This document shows positions 1 through 9,900 of a stretch of DNA of 49,608 nucleotides, piece after piece (the first letter of the stretch is position 1; each line of letters opens with the position of its first letter). This DNA is from Clostridia bacterium. GTDB taxonomy: Bacteria > Bacillota > Clostridia > Oscillospirales > CAG-272. Under the pieces are notes generated by a model that made no database searches, was not told where the DNA came from, and worked only from the letters and a program-made list of their open reading frames with translations. Made by a program: the position numbers and the translations under genes. The DNA is taken from contig JAFTOG010000019.1 of NCBI GenBank assembly GCA_017451485.1, positions 1 through 49,608 on the forward strand, written 5' to 3'.

Positions 1-680
1 CTATCGTCAAGGCTATTCAAAAGGGTGCACAGAGAGGTCTTTTCTCAAACGAGGCAGGTATGGGTTCAACACCTCATGCTCATGCACAGGCAGATGTAAA
101 GGATCCCCATGACCAGGGTGTTGCAGCCATGGTAGGTGTATTTATCGATACATTTGTAGTTCTCACAATGACAGCTCTTATTGTATTTGTAACTCTTTAT
201 ACAGGCGACGGCCCCTTACACGGTGTTGTAGGTGGTGCTGAAACCTTTGAGGCATTGGCAGGCAATAAAAATCTCAACAGCGGAAATATGGTTCAGGTAG
301 CATTCCAGATGACATTTGGTAAGCTTTTTGGTGTTACTGCAGGTAATATTATCGGTAGTATTTTTGTTGCAGTTTGCCTCTTCTTCTTCGCATTCTCGAC
401 AATAATAGGCTGGAATTTCTTTGGCAAGATAAACTTTGAATACCTTTTCGGTAAGAAGGCACTTGTTGTTTACTCCGTTCTTTCCATCGGTTGTGTATTC
501 CTCGGCTCTATCGGCTCAAACGATCTTGTATGGGGTCTTTCCGATATGTTCAATAACCTTATGGTTATCCCTAACGTAATGGCACTCTTTGTTCTCGGTT
601 CTATGGTTTACGGTAGATTCCAGAAGAAAAAGGGTATATGCGTAGAGGGTAAGGTCAGCACAGAGGAAAAGGCTGAGTAA
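1..680 (+). CDS. AGCS family sodium:alanine/glycine symporter, C-terminal part
   Basis: This is the C-terminal end of a secondary transporter that brings alanine or glycine in with sodium. The reading frame is open from base 3, so the gene starts upstream of the window and the ATG at 60 is internal. The AGCS family signature is visible at the left edge (QRGLFSNEAGMGSTPHAHA). Several long hydrophobic segments follow (FIDTFVVLTMTALIVFVTLY, then a segment with FVAVCLFFFAFSTIIGW, then VVYSVLSIGCVFLGSI, then MVIPNVMALFVLGSMVYG), ending in a charged cytoplasmic tail. Family assignment is firm; whether alanine or glycine is preferred cannot be read from the sequence. A hairpin terminator lies 20 bases downstream, so this gene ends its transcript. 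Confidence 0.9.
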   Translation, partial: IVKAIQKGAQRGLFSNEAGMGSTPHAHAQADVKDPHDQGVAAMVGVFIDTFVVLTMTALIVFVTLYTGDGPLHGVVGGAETFEALAGNKNLNSGNMVQVAFQMTFGKLFGVTAGNIIGSIFVAVCLFFFAFSTIIGWNFFGKINFEYLFGKKALVVYSVLSIGCVFLGSIGSNDLVWGLSDMFNNLMVIPNVMALFVLGSMVYGRFQKKKGICVEGKVSTEEKAE

Positions 681-700
681 ATTCTGAGTATTATAAAAAT

Positions 701-737
701 ATCCACAGTTAATTTTTAGTTAGCTGTGGATTTTTTT
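701..737 (+). terminator. Intrinsic terminator after the AGCS symporter
   Basis: ATCCACAG (701-708) pairs with CTGTGGAT (724-731) and is followed by a run of seven T. It ends the symporter transcript before the HAD gene. Confidence 0.85.
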
Positions 738-782
738 ATTCCTGTGTGATACAATATAGAAAAACAGTAAAGGAGCAGAAAA

Positions 783-1448
783 ATGAAAAACTATACTACT
801 GTATTTTTTGACCTTGACGGCACTCTTGTCGACTCGGGTGAGGGTGTTCGCAATTCTGTTGAATACGCATTGAAAAAGTTTAATATAGAGGTTACTGACA
901 AGGATAAATTAAGCTGTTTTATAGGTCCTCCCCTTACAGTCTCCTTTAAGACATTTTATGGCTTTGATGATGAAAAAGCCGACTTGGGTGTCGTTTATTA
1001 CAGAGAATACTATAAGGACAAGGGCATTTTCGAGGGCTATGTATATGAGGGAATTGAGGAATGCCTTAAAAGACTCAAGGAGGCAGGCAAGAGAGTAATG
1101 GTAGCCACCTCCAAGCCCGAGGAATACGCCAAACGAGTACTTGAAAAATTCGGAATAGCCAAGTATTTTGATTTTATTGCAGGTGCTACAATGGATGAAA
1201 AAACCAGAGCCAACAAAATACAGATTATGCAGTATGCCTTTGACTCCTGTGGGGTTTCTCCCTCCGATGTAATTATGGTAGGGGATAGATGCTTTGATAT
1301 AGAGGGAGCTAAGAATTTCGGTATGGAGTGTGTAGCAGTGCTTTACGGCTACGGCTCAGAGGAGGAATTTTTGAAATACGGAGCAGAGTATATAGTAAAT
1401 TCACCCGAGGAGGTGGCAAATTTAATACTCTGTGAAAATGACAATTGA
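783..1448 (+). CDS. HAD-family hydrolase, phosphoglycolate phosphatase-like
   Basis: A 221-residue HAD phosphatase. Motif I with the nucleophile and acid/base aspartates is FFDLDGTLVDS near residues 8-18, motif II includes VATSKP near 108-113, and motif IV is MVGDRCFDIEGA near 165-176. The alpha-helical cap between motifs I and II and the overall length match the Gph/PgmB-like subfamily, which removes phosphate from small phosphometabolites such as phosphoglycolate or sugar phosphates. The substrate cannot be decided from sequence. An AAAGGAG ribosome site stands before the ATG. It sits alone after a terminator, 55 bases before the LytTR regulator, and may be cotranscribed with it, although no functional link is evident. 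Confidence 0.85.
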   Translation: MKNYTTVFFDLDGTLVDSGEGVRNSVEYALKKFNIEVTDKDKLSCFIGPPLTVSFKTFYGFDDEKADLGVVYYREYYKDKGIFEGYVYEGIEECLKRLKEAGKRVMVATSKPEEYAKRVLEKFGIAKYFDFIAGATMDEKTRANKIQIMQYAFDSCGVSPSDVIMVGDRCFDIEGAKNFGMECVAVLYGYGSEEEFLKYGAEYIVNSPEEVANLILCENDN

Positions 1449-1503
1449 AACAAATTGTAATAAGCTTAACTGATTAAAACCGGAAATGGAGGGACAGGAC
1501 AAA

Positions 1504-2208
1504 ATGGCATACCGAATTCATATAGTGGATGATAGCCCTGCTGACATTAAGCATCTTTCAGAGCTTACCGCAGCTTTTGCGAAAAAGCACGGAGTGGACT
1601 TTTATGTAAAAACCCATTCCTCGGCAGAGTCATTCCTGTTCTGCTATAGGGAGGATAATACCTGCGAACTTTTGCTGCTGGATGTTGAAATGCCCGGCAT
1701 GGACGGGGTAACGCTGGCAAAGCATATTCGTGAGAAGGATGAACGAATAAGCATAGTGTTTATTACAGGCTACACGGATTATATTGCCGAGGGCTACGAT
1801 GTATCTGCACTCCATTATCTTGTAAAGCCCGTATTGGAAGAAAAGTTTGAAAAGGTGCTTGAACGGGCGTTGGCACGCAGACAGCGAGAGGACAGAACCG
1901 TAATATTGAAAACCAATAACGAAACGGTGTGTATTCCTCTGAGCCATGTGTATTATTTTGAATCCTTCAGAAACTATGTAAACGCAGTTACCGAGGATGG
2001 CAAGGTCTATACTGTAAGAGGAACGCTTAGCTCCTTTGAGAATGAGGTGGACTCCCGATTTATGAGAGTAGGTCGTTCCTATCTTGTTAATTTAACTAAG
2101 CTTCGCAGGATTTCAAAAAATGAAATGACCTTTCCAGATGGGTCCGTGCTACCTGTTCCGAGGGGCTATTACGGTCCCTTGAATCAAGCCATTATTAATA
2201 AGCTTTAA
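1504..2208 (+). CDS. LytTR-family response regulator
   Basis: A two-component response regulator of the AgrA/LytR type. The N-terminal receiver domain contains the acidic pair IVDDS, the phospho-acceptor aspartate in LLLLDVEMPGMDG, and the conserved lysine in HYLVKPV. The C-terminal half is a LytTR DNA-binding domain (VYYFESFRNYVNAVTEDG; RVGRSYLVNL; the final FPDGSVLPVPRGYYGPL). I start it at 1504 rather than the ATG at 1486, because GGAGGG at 1488-1493 is a good ribosome site for the inner ATG and would lie inside the longer form. The kinase gene follows 9 bases after the stop. The divergent-end ABC exporter nearby carries LytTR-like repeats in its promoter and is the likely target. Confidence 0.9.
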   Translation: MAYRIHIVDDSPADIKHLSELTAAFAKKHGVDFYVKTHSSAESFLFCYREDNTCELLLLDVEMPGMDGVTLAKHIREKDERISIVFITGYTDYIAEGYDVSALHYLVKPVLEEKFEKVLERALARRQREDRTVILKTNNETVCIPLSHVYYFESFRNYVNAVTEDGKVYTVRGTLSSFENEVDSRFMRVGRSYLVNLTKLRRISKNEMTFPDGSVLPVPRGYYGPLNQAIINKL

Positions 2209-2217
2209 GGAGAATTT

Positions 2218-2880
2218 ATGGGACTGTTATCTAAGCGTGCTAACCGTAAAATTGCCGCCTATCAGCGTGAGCTTATAGACATACACTACCGGGAGGTAGA
2301 CACAATGTACAAAAAGATGCGTGGTTGGCGTCACGATTATCGCAATCACATAAGCGTAATGAAAAATCTGTACAGGCAGGGCAGCCTTAATGAGCTTGGT
2401 GAGTATCTTGATATGCTGGAATCCGATCTTTCTACGGTGGATACGGTTATAAAAACGGGTAATCCGATGGCTGATGCTATTCTTAACAGTAAAATAAACC
2501 TTGCTATGAGTAAGGGTGTGCCCGTAAAGGCATCGGTACATATTCCTATGCGGTTAAGCATACCAGAGCTGGACTTGTGCGTAATAGTTGGCAATCTTCT
2601 TGATAACGCAATTGAGGCAAGCATACCCCTGCCCGAGAGTGAAAGAATGGTGCGTGTCTATATGGATATTAAGGAGACCCATTTATATATTTCTGTTACA
2701 AATCTATGTATGGGTAAAAAAATGACTAAGGTAAACGGACGCTTCCTATCTCATAGGGGAGAGGGTCACGGCTTCGGACTTATCAGAATTGACGGCATTG
2801 TAAAAAAATACGGTGGCTATGTCAACAGGAATAGCGAGGACGGAGCCTTTACAACCGAAATTCTTTTACCGTTACAATAA
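2218..2880 (+). CDS. GHKL-type sensor histidine kinase, short cytoplasmic form
   Basis: The kinase partner of the preceding LytTR regulator. The phospho-acceptor helix is WRHDYRNHISVMKNL near residues 37-51, a typical AgrC-like H-box. The ATPase domain has an N-box VGNLLDNAIEAS near 124-135 and a glycine box GEGHGFGLIRI near 181-191. At 220 residues it contains only the dimerisation/phosphotransfer helix and the HATPase domain: there are no membrane segments and no recognisable input domain, whereas AgrC/VirS-like kinases usually begin with six or seven transmembrane helices. It must sense an internal signal, or be recruited by another protein such as the nearby exporter. The ATG at 2218 follows AAGGAGAA and the gene ends at a strong hairpin. 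Confidence 0.85.
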   Translation: MGLLSKRANRKIAAYQRELIDIHYREVDTMYKKMRGWRHDYRNHISVMKNLYRQGSLNELGEYLDMLESDLSTVDTVIKTGNPMADAILNSKINLAMSKGVPVKASVHIPMRLSIPELDLCVIVGNLLDNAIEASIPLPESERMVRVYMDIKETHLYISVTNLCMGKKMTKVNGRFLSHRGEGHGFGLIRIDGIVKKYGGYVNRNSEDGAFTTEILLPLQ

Positions 2881-2926
2881 AAAATACATCCCCGTGTCGA
2901 TAAAATCGATTTGGGGATGTATTTTT
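2881..2926. terminator. Bidirectional terminator between the convergent kinase and ABC exporter
   Basis: A long inverted repeat: AAAATACATCCCC (2881-2893) pairs with GGGGATGTATTTT (2913-2925), with an inner TCGAT/ATCGA stem. There are A and T tracts on the two sides, so it can stop transcription from both directions. Confidence 0.85.
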
Positions 2927-2951
2927 GTATTGGCGAAATTCTTAGCTAAAA

Positions 2952-4829
2952 CTATTCGTAGTATTGAGCCTGTGCATTCCATAAAGAAGCATATATTCCG
3001 TTCTCATCGGAAATAAGCTCCTCGTGGGCTCCCTTTTGAACCACGGTGCCCTCGTCAAATACGGCAATCTCGTCGCAGAAGCGACAGCTTGAAAGACGGT
3101 GGCTGATATATATAGCAGTTCTGTCCTCAACAATGGCGTTGAAGTTGGAGTATACCTCTGCCTCCGCAATGGGGTCAAGAGCTGCTGTTGGCTCATCCAG
3201 AATGATAAAATGAGATTCCTTGTAAAGTGCTCTTGCCAAGGCTATTTTCTGAGCCTCTCCACCCGAGCAGTTAAAGCCCGTGTCACTTCGTGCCTTACCG
3301 ATGTAGCTTTCCAAACCGTCGGGCAAGGTATTAAGCCTTTCTTCAAATCCAGCTTTAACAAGGCAATCTCTTGCTTTGTCGGCATCGTATTTTTCTGCTG
3401 CGGCTACATTTTGTCCTATGGTGTAGCCAAAGAGCTTAAAGTCCTGGAATACTACGGCAAATATTCCACGGTAATCGTCGTAATCGTATTTACGGATATC
3501 AATTCCGTTTAGAAGAATTTGTCCCTCTGTGGGGTCATACAGTCGGCAGAGAAGCTTTATAAATGTGCTTTTGCCTGAGCCGTTTCTACCCACCAATGCA
3601 AGCTTTTCACCTATACGAAAGGACATATTTACATCCTTAAGAGCATATGTATCGGATCCGGGATACTTAAAGGAAACATTACGGAACTCAATTTCGTAGT
3701 CTGCATCCCTGCGTTTTTCCGTTGAGAGACTGCCCTGATACATTTCGTTGGGGATATCTAAATATTCAAATATCAGCTTAACAAATATAGCGTTGTTTTT
3801 AAGGTCTCCCCATATGGAAATAAACCTCGATGCTCCCGTTGCAACAGCTGTAACGGCGGCAACATACTGGGAAATACCACCCACTCCGAAGGCACCTGCC
3901 CTCGCCTTGAGACAAACATACAGATAAACCAAAAGCTGAAACAACTTGGATACTGCCCCGGAGAGGGTGTGAAGAAGTCCTACCTTGCCCTTGGCCTGCT
4001 TAGCTCTTTCTCCCTTTGAATAGAACAAGCCATCTTTTTTCAAGGTATGTGCCATAGAGGTGCTTGCCCAACCCTCATACATACGAAGGTCTGTTGCCAT
4101 CTGATAATTTAGACCCATGTAACAGAAGTAACCGAAAAGACGGTTGGCAAGATTATGGTCGGTAGAGCCTCTGGCGTATACGGCATTCGCTTTATTGGAA
4201 ATAATTGCCGATATAGCCGGGATTATAAACATAGCGGCAATAATAGCAATCAGAAACATAGGGCTGTCAAGTATGGTCCATTTGCCTGCCGACTCCGGTA
4301 CGGGAGTAGTAAACAGAGTTACGGACAGTGCAATACCGCCGGCAATAGAGAAGATATTATGAATAACACCGTTTATCTGGTCTATTACCTTCATCAGTCC
4401 CCATCCGCCGCCATTCTGATTTTGCTTAATGGTGGAGAGCATTTTTTGTGTCTCACTGTCATCCACACGGACAAAATCCATAGACAAGCCTTTATCAATA
4501 ATCAAGTGGTCGTTTGCCCACCATGTTTTTCGCCTTTGAGCATCGTTCCATCTGCCAAGCAGAGAGCCGACGATTCCTATTGATGCTGCGGAAATTAAGG
4601 TCCATAATACTAATATACGCAGCCTTTCGGGATTTCTACCCCCTGCCAGCTCTCCGATAAGCTGAGCAGAAAGGTATATTCCTATGTAAGGAGTAAGTGC
4701 ACCCCAAAGTGTTCGGATTAGTCCCGATACCATTACAAGGGGATGCATACGGTAAAGAGTACGGAAGGCTCTTCCGGTTATTTTCAGCATTTCTCGGTTA
4801 GACATTTTTTTGATTTGTTTTTTACTCAT
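2952..4829 (-). CDS. ABC exporter half-transporter (permease-ATPase), second gene
   Basis: A 625-residue half-transporter with an N-terminal membrane domain of about six helices and a C-terminal nucleotide-binding domain. Walker A is ALVGRNGSGKSTF, the Q-loop is VFQDFKLFG, the ABC signature is the slightly unusual NCSGGEAQKIALARAL, Walker B is FIILDEPTAALDP with the catalytic glutamate, and the H-loop is YISHRLSS. Its start overlaps the stop of the upstream half-transporter by four bases (ATGA), so the two are translated together and almost certainly form a heterodimer. The substrate is unknown; family members export peptides, lipids or drugs. The adjacent LytTR system resembles peptide-sensing modules that control such exporters. 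Confidence 0.9.
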   Translation of the reverse strand: MSKKQIKKMSNREMLKITGRAFRTLYRMHPLVMVSGLIRTLWGALTPYIGIYLSAQLIGELAGGRNPERLRILVLWTLISAASIGIVGSLLGRWNDAQRRKTWWANDHLIIDKGLSMDFVRVDDSETQKMLSTIKQNQNGGGWGLMKVIDQINGVIHNIFSIAGGIALSVTLFTTPVPESAGKWTILDSPMFLIAIIAAMFIIPAISAIISNKANAVYARGSTDHNLANRLFGYFCYMGLNYQMATDLRMYEGWASTSMAHTLKKDGLFYSKGERAKQAKGKVGLLHTLSGAVSKLFQLLVYLYVCLKARAGAFGVGGISQYVAAVTAVATGASRFISIWGDLKNNAIFVKLIFEYLDIPNEMYQGSLSTEKRRDADYEIEFRNVSFKYPGSDTYALKDVNMSFRIGEKLALVGRNGSGKSTFIKLLCRLYDPTEGQILLNGIDIRKYDYDDYRGIFAVVFQDFKLFGYTIGQNVAAAEKYDADKARDCLVKAGFEERLNTLPDGLESYIGKARSDTGFNCSGGEAQKIALARALYKESHFIILDEPTAALDPIAEAEVYSNFNAIVEDRTAIYISHRLSSCRFCDEIAVFDEGTVVQKGAHEELISDENGIYASLWNAQAQYYE

Positions 4830-6691
4830 TTACCGTCACCTCCCTCGACATTTTCGCAATTATCACGGTAATAGCTGCTTTGCACCTCGTACAGCTCTGC
4901 ATACTTACCACCAAGGCGTATAAGCTCCTCGTGGCTACCTTCCTCAGCTACAATATTGTTATCAAGCAGAAGAATTTTATCACAGAATCGGGTAGAGGCT
5001 AAGCGATGGGATATGTATACCGCACTCTTACCGTTTGTCATATCGTTGTATTTATTGTAAATTTCTGATTCCGCAATGGGGTCAAGTGCCGCTGTTGGCT
5101 CGTCAAGGAGCAGAATAGGAGCCTCTTTATAAAGAGCACGGGCTAAAACCAAGCGTTGGCGTTCTCCGCCCGAAAGGTCCTGGGCATCCTCATACACATT
5201 ACGGTTGAGCAGAGTATCGTAGCCCTTTGGCATAGATTCTATCTTTTTCGTTAAATCTGCGTATTCGATACATTTTTTAACCTTCTCTTTATCTACATCT
5301 ATCATAGAGGCGGCTACATTTTCCGCTACCGTTCCCGCAAAAATGTTGATATCCTGGAATACAGCGGAAAACTCCTTGTAATATTCCCGTCTTTTAAGGT
5401 CCTTAAGGTCCACGCCGTTATATGTTATCCTTCCCTCAGTCGGGTCATAGAAGCCTACAAGCAGCTTAATGAGAGTAGTTTTACCTGCTCCGTTTACGCC
5501 TACTATAGCCAATCTTTCTCCGGAGGATAATGTAAAATTAATGTTTTTAAGCACATAGGGGTTGTCCTCCTTGCCGGGATAACGGAAGGATACATTTTCA
5601 AAGCGTATTACACCCGGGCATCCTGTGTGGGGTACATCCTTACCGTCATCCATGGGGAATGCATCAGGATATGTAAGCACCTCACGGATTGCAGAAATAT
5701 CAAGACATTTGTTACGGAGGTCGGACATACCTCCGAGTATTCCCGATACAAAGCCCGAAAATCCCCCAACCATAGAGAAGTAGAGAAGGAACTCCGAGGC
5801 TGACATTCCGTTTTCAAGAACCATAGCTATAAGGTATATGTATGCTGCACCGTTGCGTAGAAATGTAAAAATAATATCAAGTATATTTTTCCAGATATAT
5901 ACCCTCGCACCTCTGTTGTGGAAGGCGTCCAAAAGTCTGATACCCGATTTGTACATATCGTCAAACCAGGGACGGATACCGAACATACGGATATCCTTAG
6001 CAGATTGAATATGCATAGACTCCTGAAGAACGCAGGAAAGACCTCGGTTGATCTCGTCACTTTCTGCCCTGTGTCTGTAGCCCCAGGCGTTAATGTATTT
6101 ACTGTAAAAATATCCGGGTACCGTTGTAGCAAGAATTATAATGAGTAAAATCGGCTCAATGGCAGTAAGCATTACCACGTATATTGCAAAGTTTATAAGA
6201 TTGACCATAAGCGATTGGATGGTTTGCCATACAGCTTCTGCCGCACCTGAATTGGATCCTGTTGCGTTGGAGGATTTTCGACAGGCTTCTCCAAATTTCT
6301 TATCGTCAGTAAATGTGGAATAGGAAACACGGGCACATTTATCACCTATCATACTTATTATAATAGAACGCAGAGTTATACGGGAGTACCATTCAAAGCC
6401 TCCGAGATAGTTCTTTAAGCCGTCAACAAGCATTCCTGCACCGATAAAGATTAAAATAGTGATAATAACCTTATAAACAGGTAACGCCTGCTCAATGGAT
6501 GAAATTATCATAGGAGACAAAAACAAGCCTATAAGATTATTAAGAACAAAGAGCAGGGTAATTGTAATCATCCCCACGAAGATAATCAGCGGCTCGTGCC
6601 TTAGTGCCAAACGCCACATAAACCGAACGCAGGACAGAGTACCGAATTTCGGCTTTTGCTTCGGCTCCTTTTCCTTATTTTTAGTTTTCAA
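4826..6691 (-). CDS. ABC exporter half-transporter (permease-ATPase), first gene
   Basis: The first half of the heterodimeric exporter, an N-terminal membrane domain fused to an ATPase. Walker A is VGVNGAGKTTL, the signature is DLSGGERQRLVLARAL, Walker B is LLLDEPTAALDP and the H-loop is YISHRLAS, so both halves keep canonical catalytic residues. An ATG at 6709 opens the frame but has no ribosome site. I prefer the TTG at 6691 (about 621 residues), because GAAAGGTGTGA lies directly upstream of it at normal spacing and overlaps the ATG itself. The promoter has a plausible -10 (TATAGT, 6727-6732 on the minus strand) with a poor -35, and two LytTR-type repeats just upstream, which suggests activator dependence. 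Confidence 0.88.
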   Translation of the reverse strand: MKTKNKEKEPKQKPKFGTLSCVRFMWRLALRHEPLIIFVGMITITLLFVLNNLIGLFLSPMIISSIEQALPVYKVIITILIFIGAGMLVDGLKNYLGGFEWYSRITLRSIIISMIGDKCARVSYSTFTDDKKFGEACRKSSNATGSNSGAAEAVWQTIQSLMVNLINFAIYVVMLTAIEPILLIIILATTVPGYFYSKYINAWGYRHRAESDEINRGLSCVLQESMHIQSAKDIRMFGIRPWFDDMYKSGIRLLDAFHNRGARVYIWKNILDIIFTFLRNGAAYIYLIAMVLENGMSASEFLLYFSMVGGFSGFVSGILGGMSDLRNKCLDISAIREVLTYPDAFPMDDGKDVPHTGCPGVIRFENVSFRYPGKEDNPYVLKNINFTLSSGERLAIVGVNGAGKTTLIKLLVGFYDPTEGRITYNGVDLKDLKRREYYKEFSAVFQDINIFAGTVAENVAASMIDVDKEKVKKCIEYADLTKKIESMPKGYDTLLNRNVYEDAQDLSGGERQRLVLARALYKEAPILLLDEPTAALDPIAESEIYNKYNDMTNGKSAVYISHRLASTRFCDKILLLDNNIVAEEGSHEELIRLGGKYAELYEVQSSYYRDNCENVEGGDGK

Positions 6692-6761
6692 GTAAGTCAC
6701 ACCTTTCATATTTATTTCTTGATTCCACTATATCACGCTTTTTCTCCTTTGAGGCAATTTG

Positions 6762-6796
6762 GGGACGAACTGTAACATGACAGGGATGAATTGTAA
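6762..6796 (-). promoter_or_regulatory. Putative LytTR-regulator binding site upstream of the ABC exporter
   Basis: On the minus strand TTACAATTCATCCC (6796-6783) and TTACAGTTCGTCCC (6775-6762) are direct repeats matching at 12 of 14 positions with a period of 21 bp. Two ACAGTT-like repeats in this register are the known binding pattern of AgrA/LytTR proteins. The pair ends about 7 bp upstream of where the -35 of the weak exporter promoter would lie, given the TATAGT -10 at 6732-6727. Confidence 0.6.
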
Positions 6797-6847
6797 TTTT
6801 TGGGGAGATATATGTGGAATTTACCGTTTATGGTCATATATAGGCAG

Positions 6848-6882
6848 AAAAAGGACATAGAATTGACTCCTATGTCCTTTTT
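6848..6882. terminator. Terminator after the alpha-mannosidase gene
   Basis: AAAAAGGACATAG (6848-6860) pairs perfectly with CTATGTCCTTTTT (6870-6882). The T tract on the minus strand serves the mannosidase gene ending at 6905, and the hairpin also has terminator form on the plus strand. Confidence 0.85.
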
Positions 6883-6904
6883 ATGAGTAAATGCTTTTTA
6901 ATTC

Positions 6905-9900
6905 TTATCCCACAATTAATGTTACAATTTCAAAGGGCTTTACATCAAGGAGTACGGAATTGTTCCTTACAGAAAGCTTCTTTGTTTTATTTTCGGAAAG
7001 GTCGCAGAGGTAAGCCTCGCTTATATCAAATCCGAATTTAACCGTTGCCTTTGTGCGTGTGTTCTTTGTTTCGTACATGCGTATAAGGATTTTTTCGTCA
7101 TTTTCTGCTTCCTTAACGGTTTCGATTATTACATTTTCTCTGTCAACCGAAACAAGTGAATATTCGTCTGCAAGGCTTCCGTCACCCTGTGCCTTGACTG
7201 CTGTCATAGGCATATTAAGGTCGTAGGCGTACTTAACAACATCGCAATTTGCAAGATTGCCTGCGTGGGGATAAATAGAGTAGGTAAATGAATGCTCACC
7301 CTGGTCGTTATACACGCCTGTATTACCGGGATTCCAATCGCATTTGATAAGGGTAAGACGCATATCTCCCTCGTGGATATCGTGTCCGTACTTGCAGTCG
7401 TTTATAAGGCTGACACCGTAGTTACCCTCGGAAAGGTCGGCATATTTATGACCGCAAACCTCAAACTTAGCTTGATCCCATGTAGTATTGAAGTGAGTGG
7501 GGCGTTCAATAGTACCGAACTGGATTTCGTAGCTTGCCTTGTCTGAGTTTATGTCGACGGGGAAGGATACCTTAAGAAGCTGTTTTATCTGATGCCAATC
7601 AACCTTGGTCTCAAAGTCTATTTTTGGCATATCGGCATAGAACCAGATAATTTGATCAATTGTGCTCTCCTGGTGGTGTCTTGTAATATGAATACCCTGT
7701 CTTGCACCGTCATTTATTTCATAAATATCGGACACAGTGTCGATATTATATACCTTGTCACGGGATGAGTGCTGGAGCTCCCAGGTGGGATAGCAGTCAT
7801 TGTAGTCCTCAAGAACAATAAGCTGATTAGCCTTTTTACCGTTCTTTATTACCTCACGGTGGTTTTTCTTGTCGTAAATGCTTGTAATGTTATAATCCTT
7901 ATCAAGCCTTACCGTAAAGAATTTTGTTGATACCGTTCTTCCGAAAATCTTGACACCTGTGTCGGTAAATTCAGGCTTTATAACCTTATATCCCTTTGAG
8001 GGAATATCCCTTACATATACACTTCTTCCGTCAATTTTTACAGTGGAGGAGTTTTTGAAGGAGTGGGGGTTGAATACCACATATCCATCATCTGATACCC
8101 TTGCTGCCACATATCTGTGGGCACCATTTATAATTCCCTCGGTTGTATTACGGATTTCTGCATAGTCCTTATCGCTTCTTTCGTAAACCTCGGGTATGGA
8201 GGAGCCGGGAATTATATCGTGGAACTGATTGGTAAGTAATGTTTCCCAAACGCCGTGCAGCTCATTTTTCGGGAAGGGCATACCTGCCAGCTTATTCATA
8301 AGAACTCCGTTAGCCTCTGCGTCAAGGGTAAGGAATTCACACATACGGTTGTTCTTTTTGTTTCTTGCAATGGATGTATATGTACCTCTGTGGAATTCAA
8401 GATAGAGCTCTCCCTGCCAGTATGGAACCATCTCGGGATGCTTTTTGATATTTTTTGCTATTTTGTCGAGGAACTGTCCTGCGAACTTAATTTCTGTTTT
8501 TGCACAGCCGGGGATACCCCTTTTGGTTCTCCTTAAGGATTCGAGCATTTCCTCGGTTGGACCTCCGCCTCCGTCACCGTAGCCGAAGGTCATTATAGCT
8601 TCATTTGTAAGCTCCTTTTGCTGGTATCTGTTCCATGCACCGTTTGTCTCCTGTGCTGTTGCCATAGGACCGTAGGAGGAATATCTTTCAAAGCCCAGAC
8701 CCTTTTTCTGTGGCTGAGCAGTTAGGAAGTGGGAATTTATTTCCGTGCCGTCAATTCCACGCCATATGAATGTATCATAGGGCATAGTGTTTGTATCGTT
8801 CCAGCCTATTTTAGATGTTACAAACCAGTCAACTCCGCTTTTTCTCAAAATTTGGGGAAGGGCAGCAGAGTAGCCGAATACATCGGGGAGCCATAGCACG
8901 TGGCTGTCCACATCAAATTCCTTTTTGAAAAATTCCTTGCCGTACTGTACCTGACGGACAAGGCTCTCACCGGAGGAAAGGTTGCAGTCTGCCTCAACCC
9001 ACATAGCACCCTCAACCTCCCATCTGCCTGCCTTGACTAATTCCTTGATCTCGGCATAAAGCTCGGGGCAATCCTCCTTCAGCATATTATAAAGAACAGC
9101 CTGGGAGGACATAAATTTGTATTCGGGATAGCGTTTCATAAGATTTACAACGGTAGAGAAGGAACGCTGTACCTTTTCACGGGTCTGCTCCAGAGTCCAT
9201 AGCCACGCCACATCAATATGGGTATGACCTATTGAAATTGTGGTAACTCCGTTATCTTTGCATAATCCACCGTAAAATTCCGTATCAAGATATTTTTGAG
9301 CATCCTTAATGCTGCCGTAAAATTCCTTTGAGCCCGGCTTTAAGAAGTTCACTTTTGTAAGTGCAGAATTCAGTCTTGTGACAATCTCGTGATATTCCTT
9401 GGAGTTTTCATCAGCGTAGTCGAGGACCTGATAGGGGATAAGCAAGTCATAATAGAGCTTTGTAATATCAGTATGCTCAATCATAATGTCAGCGAAAAAT
9501 CTTACATTAATTTTATAGTGCATACCTGCGTACGCATAAATATGCATTTTGTAGGATTTTTTACCACTCAGGCGTACCATCATATGGTTGGTATCAAGGC
9601 CCTGGGTAATCTTACCGTCAACATAAACTATAAATTGGGGATTTACAGCGTCCCAGTCTGTTTCGTCTGTCCTTATTTTGACGATAAACTCTCCGTCGCC
9701 AACAGTCTCGGGTGCGTTGACATCAAAGCAGAACCACGCATGCTCGTCCATCTTGTCACTCCATACAGTGCCGGGTGTATAATTATCAAAGGAAGAGTAA
9801 TCGGGTAAAGGGGCTGTACCCTTGTATTCACATTTTTTGAATTTTATATTCTCCACAGGAGAAATGTGAGTATATCTTTCACGGTCAAGGACTGATAGTA

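Noticed and set aside
2952..6709. Possible degenerate ATPase site in one ABC half
   Set aside because: Both halves keep Walker A, the glutamate after Walker B and the H-loop histidine; only one signature motif is slightly altered (CSGGE).
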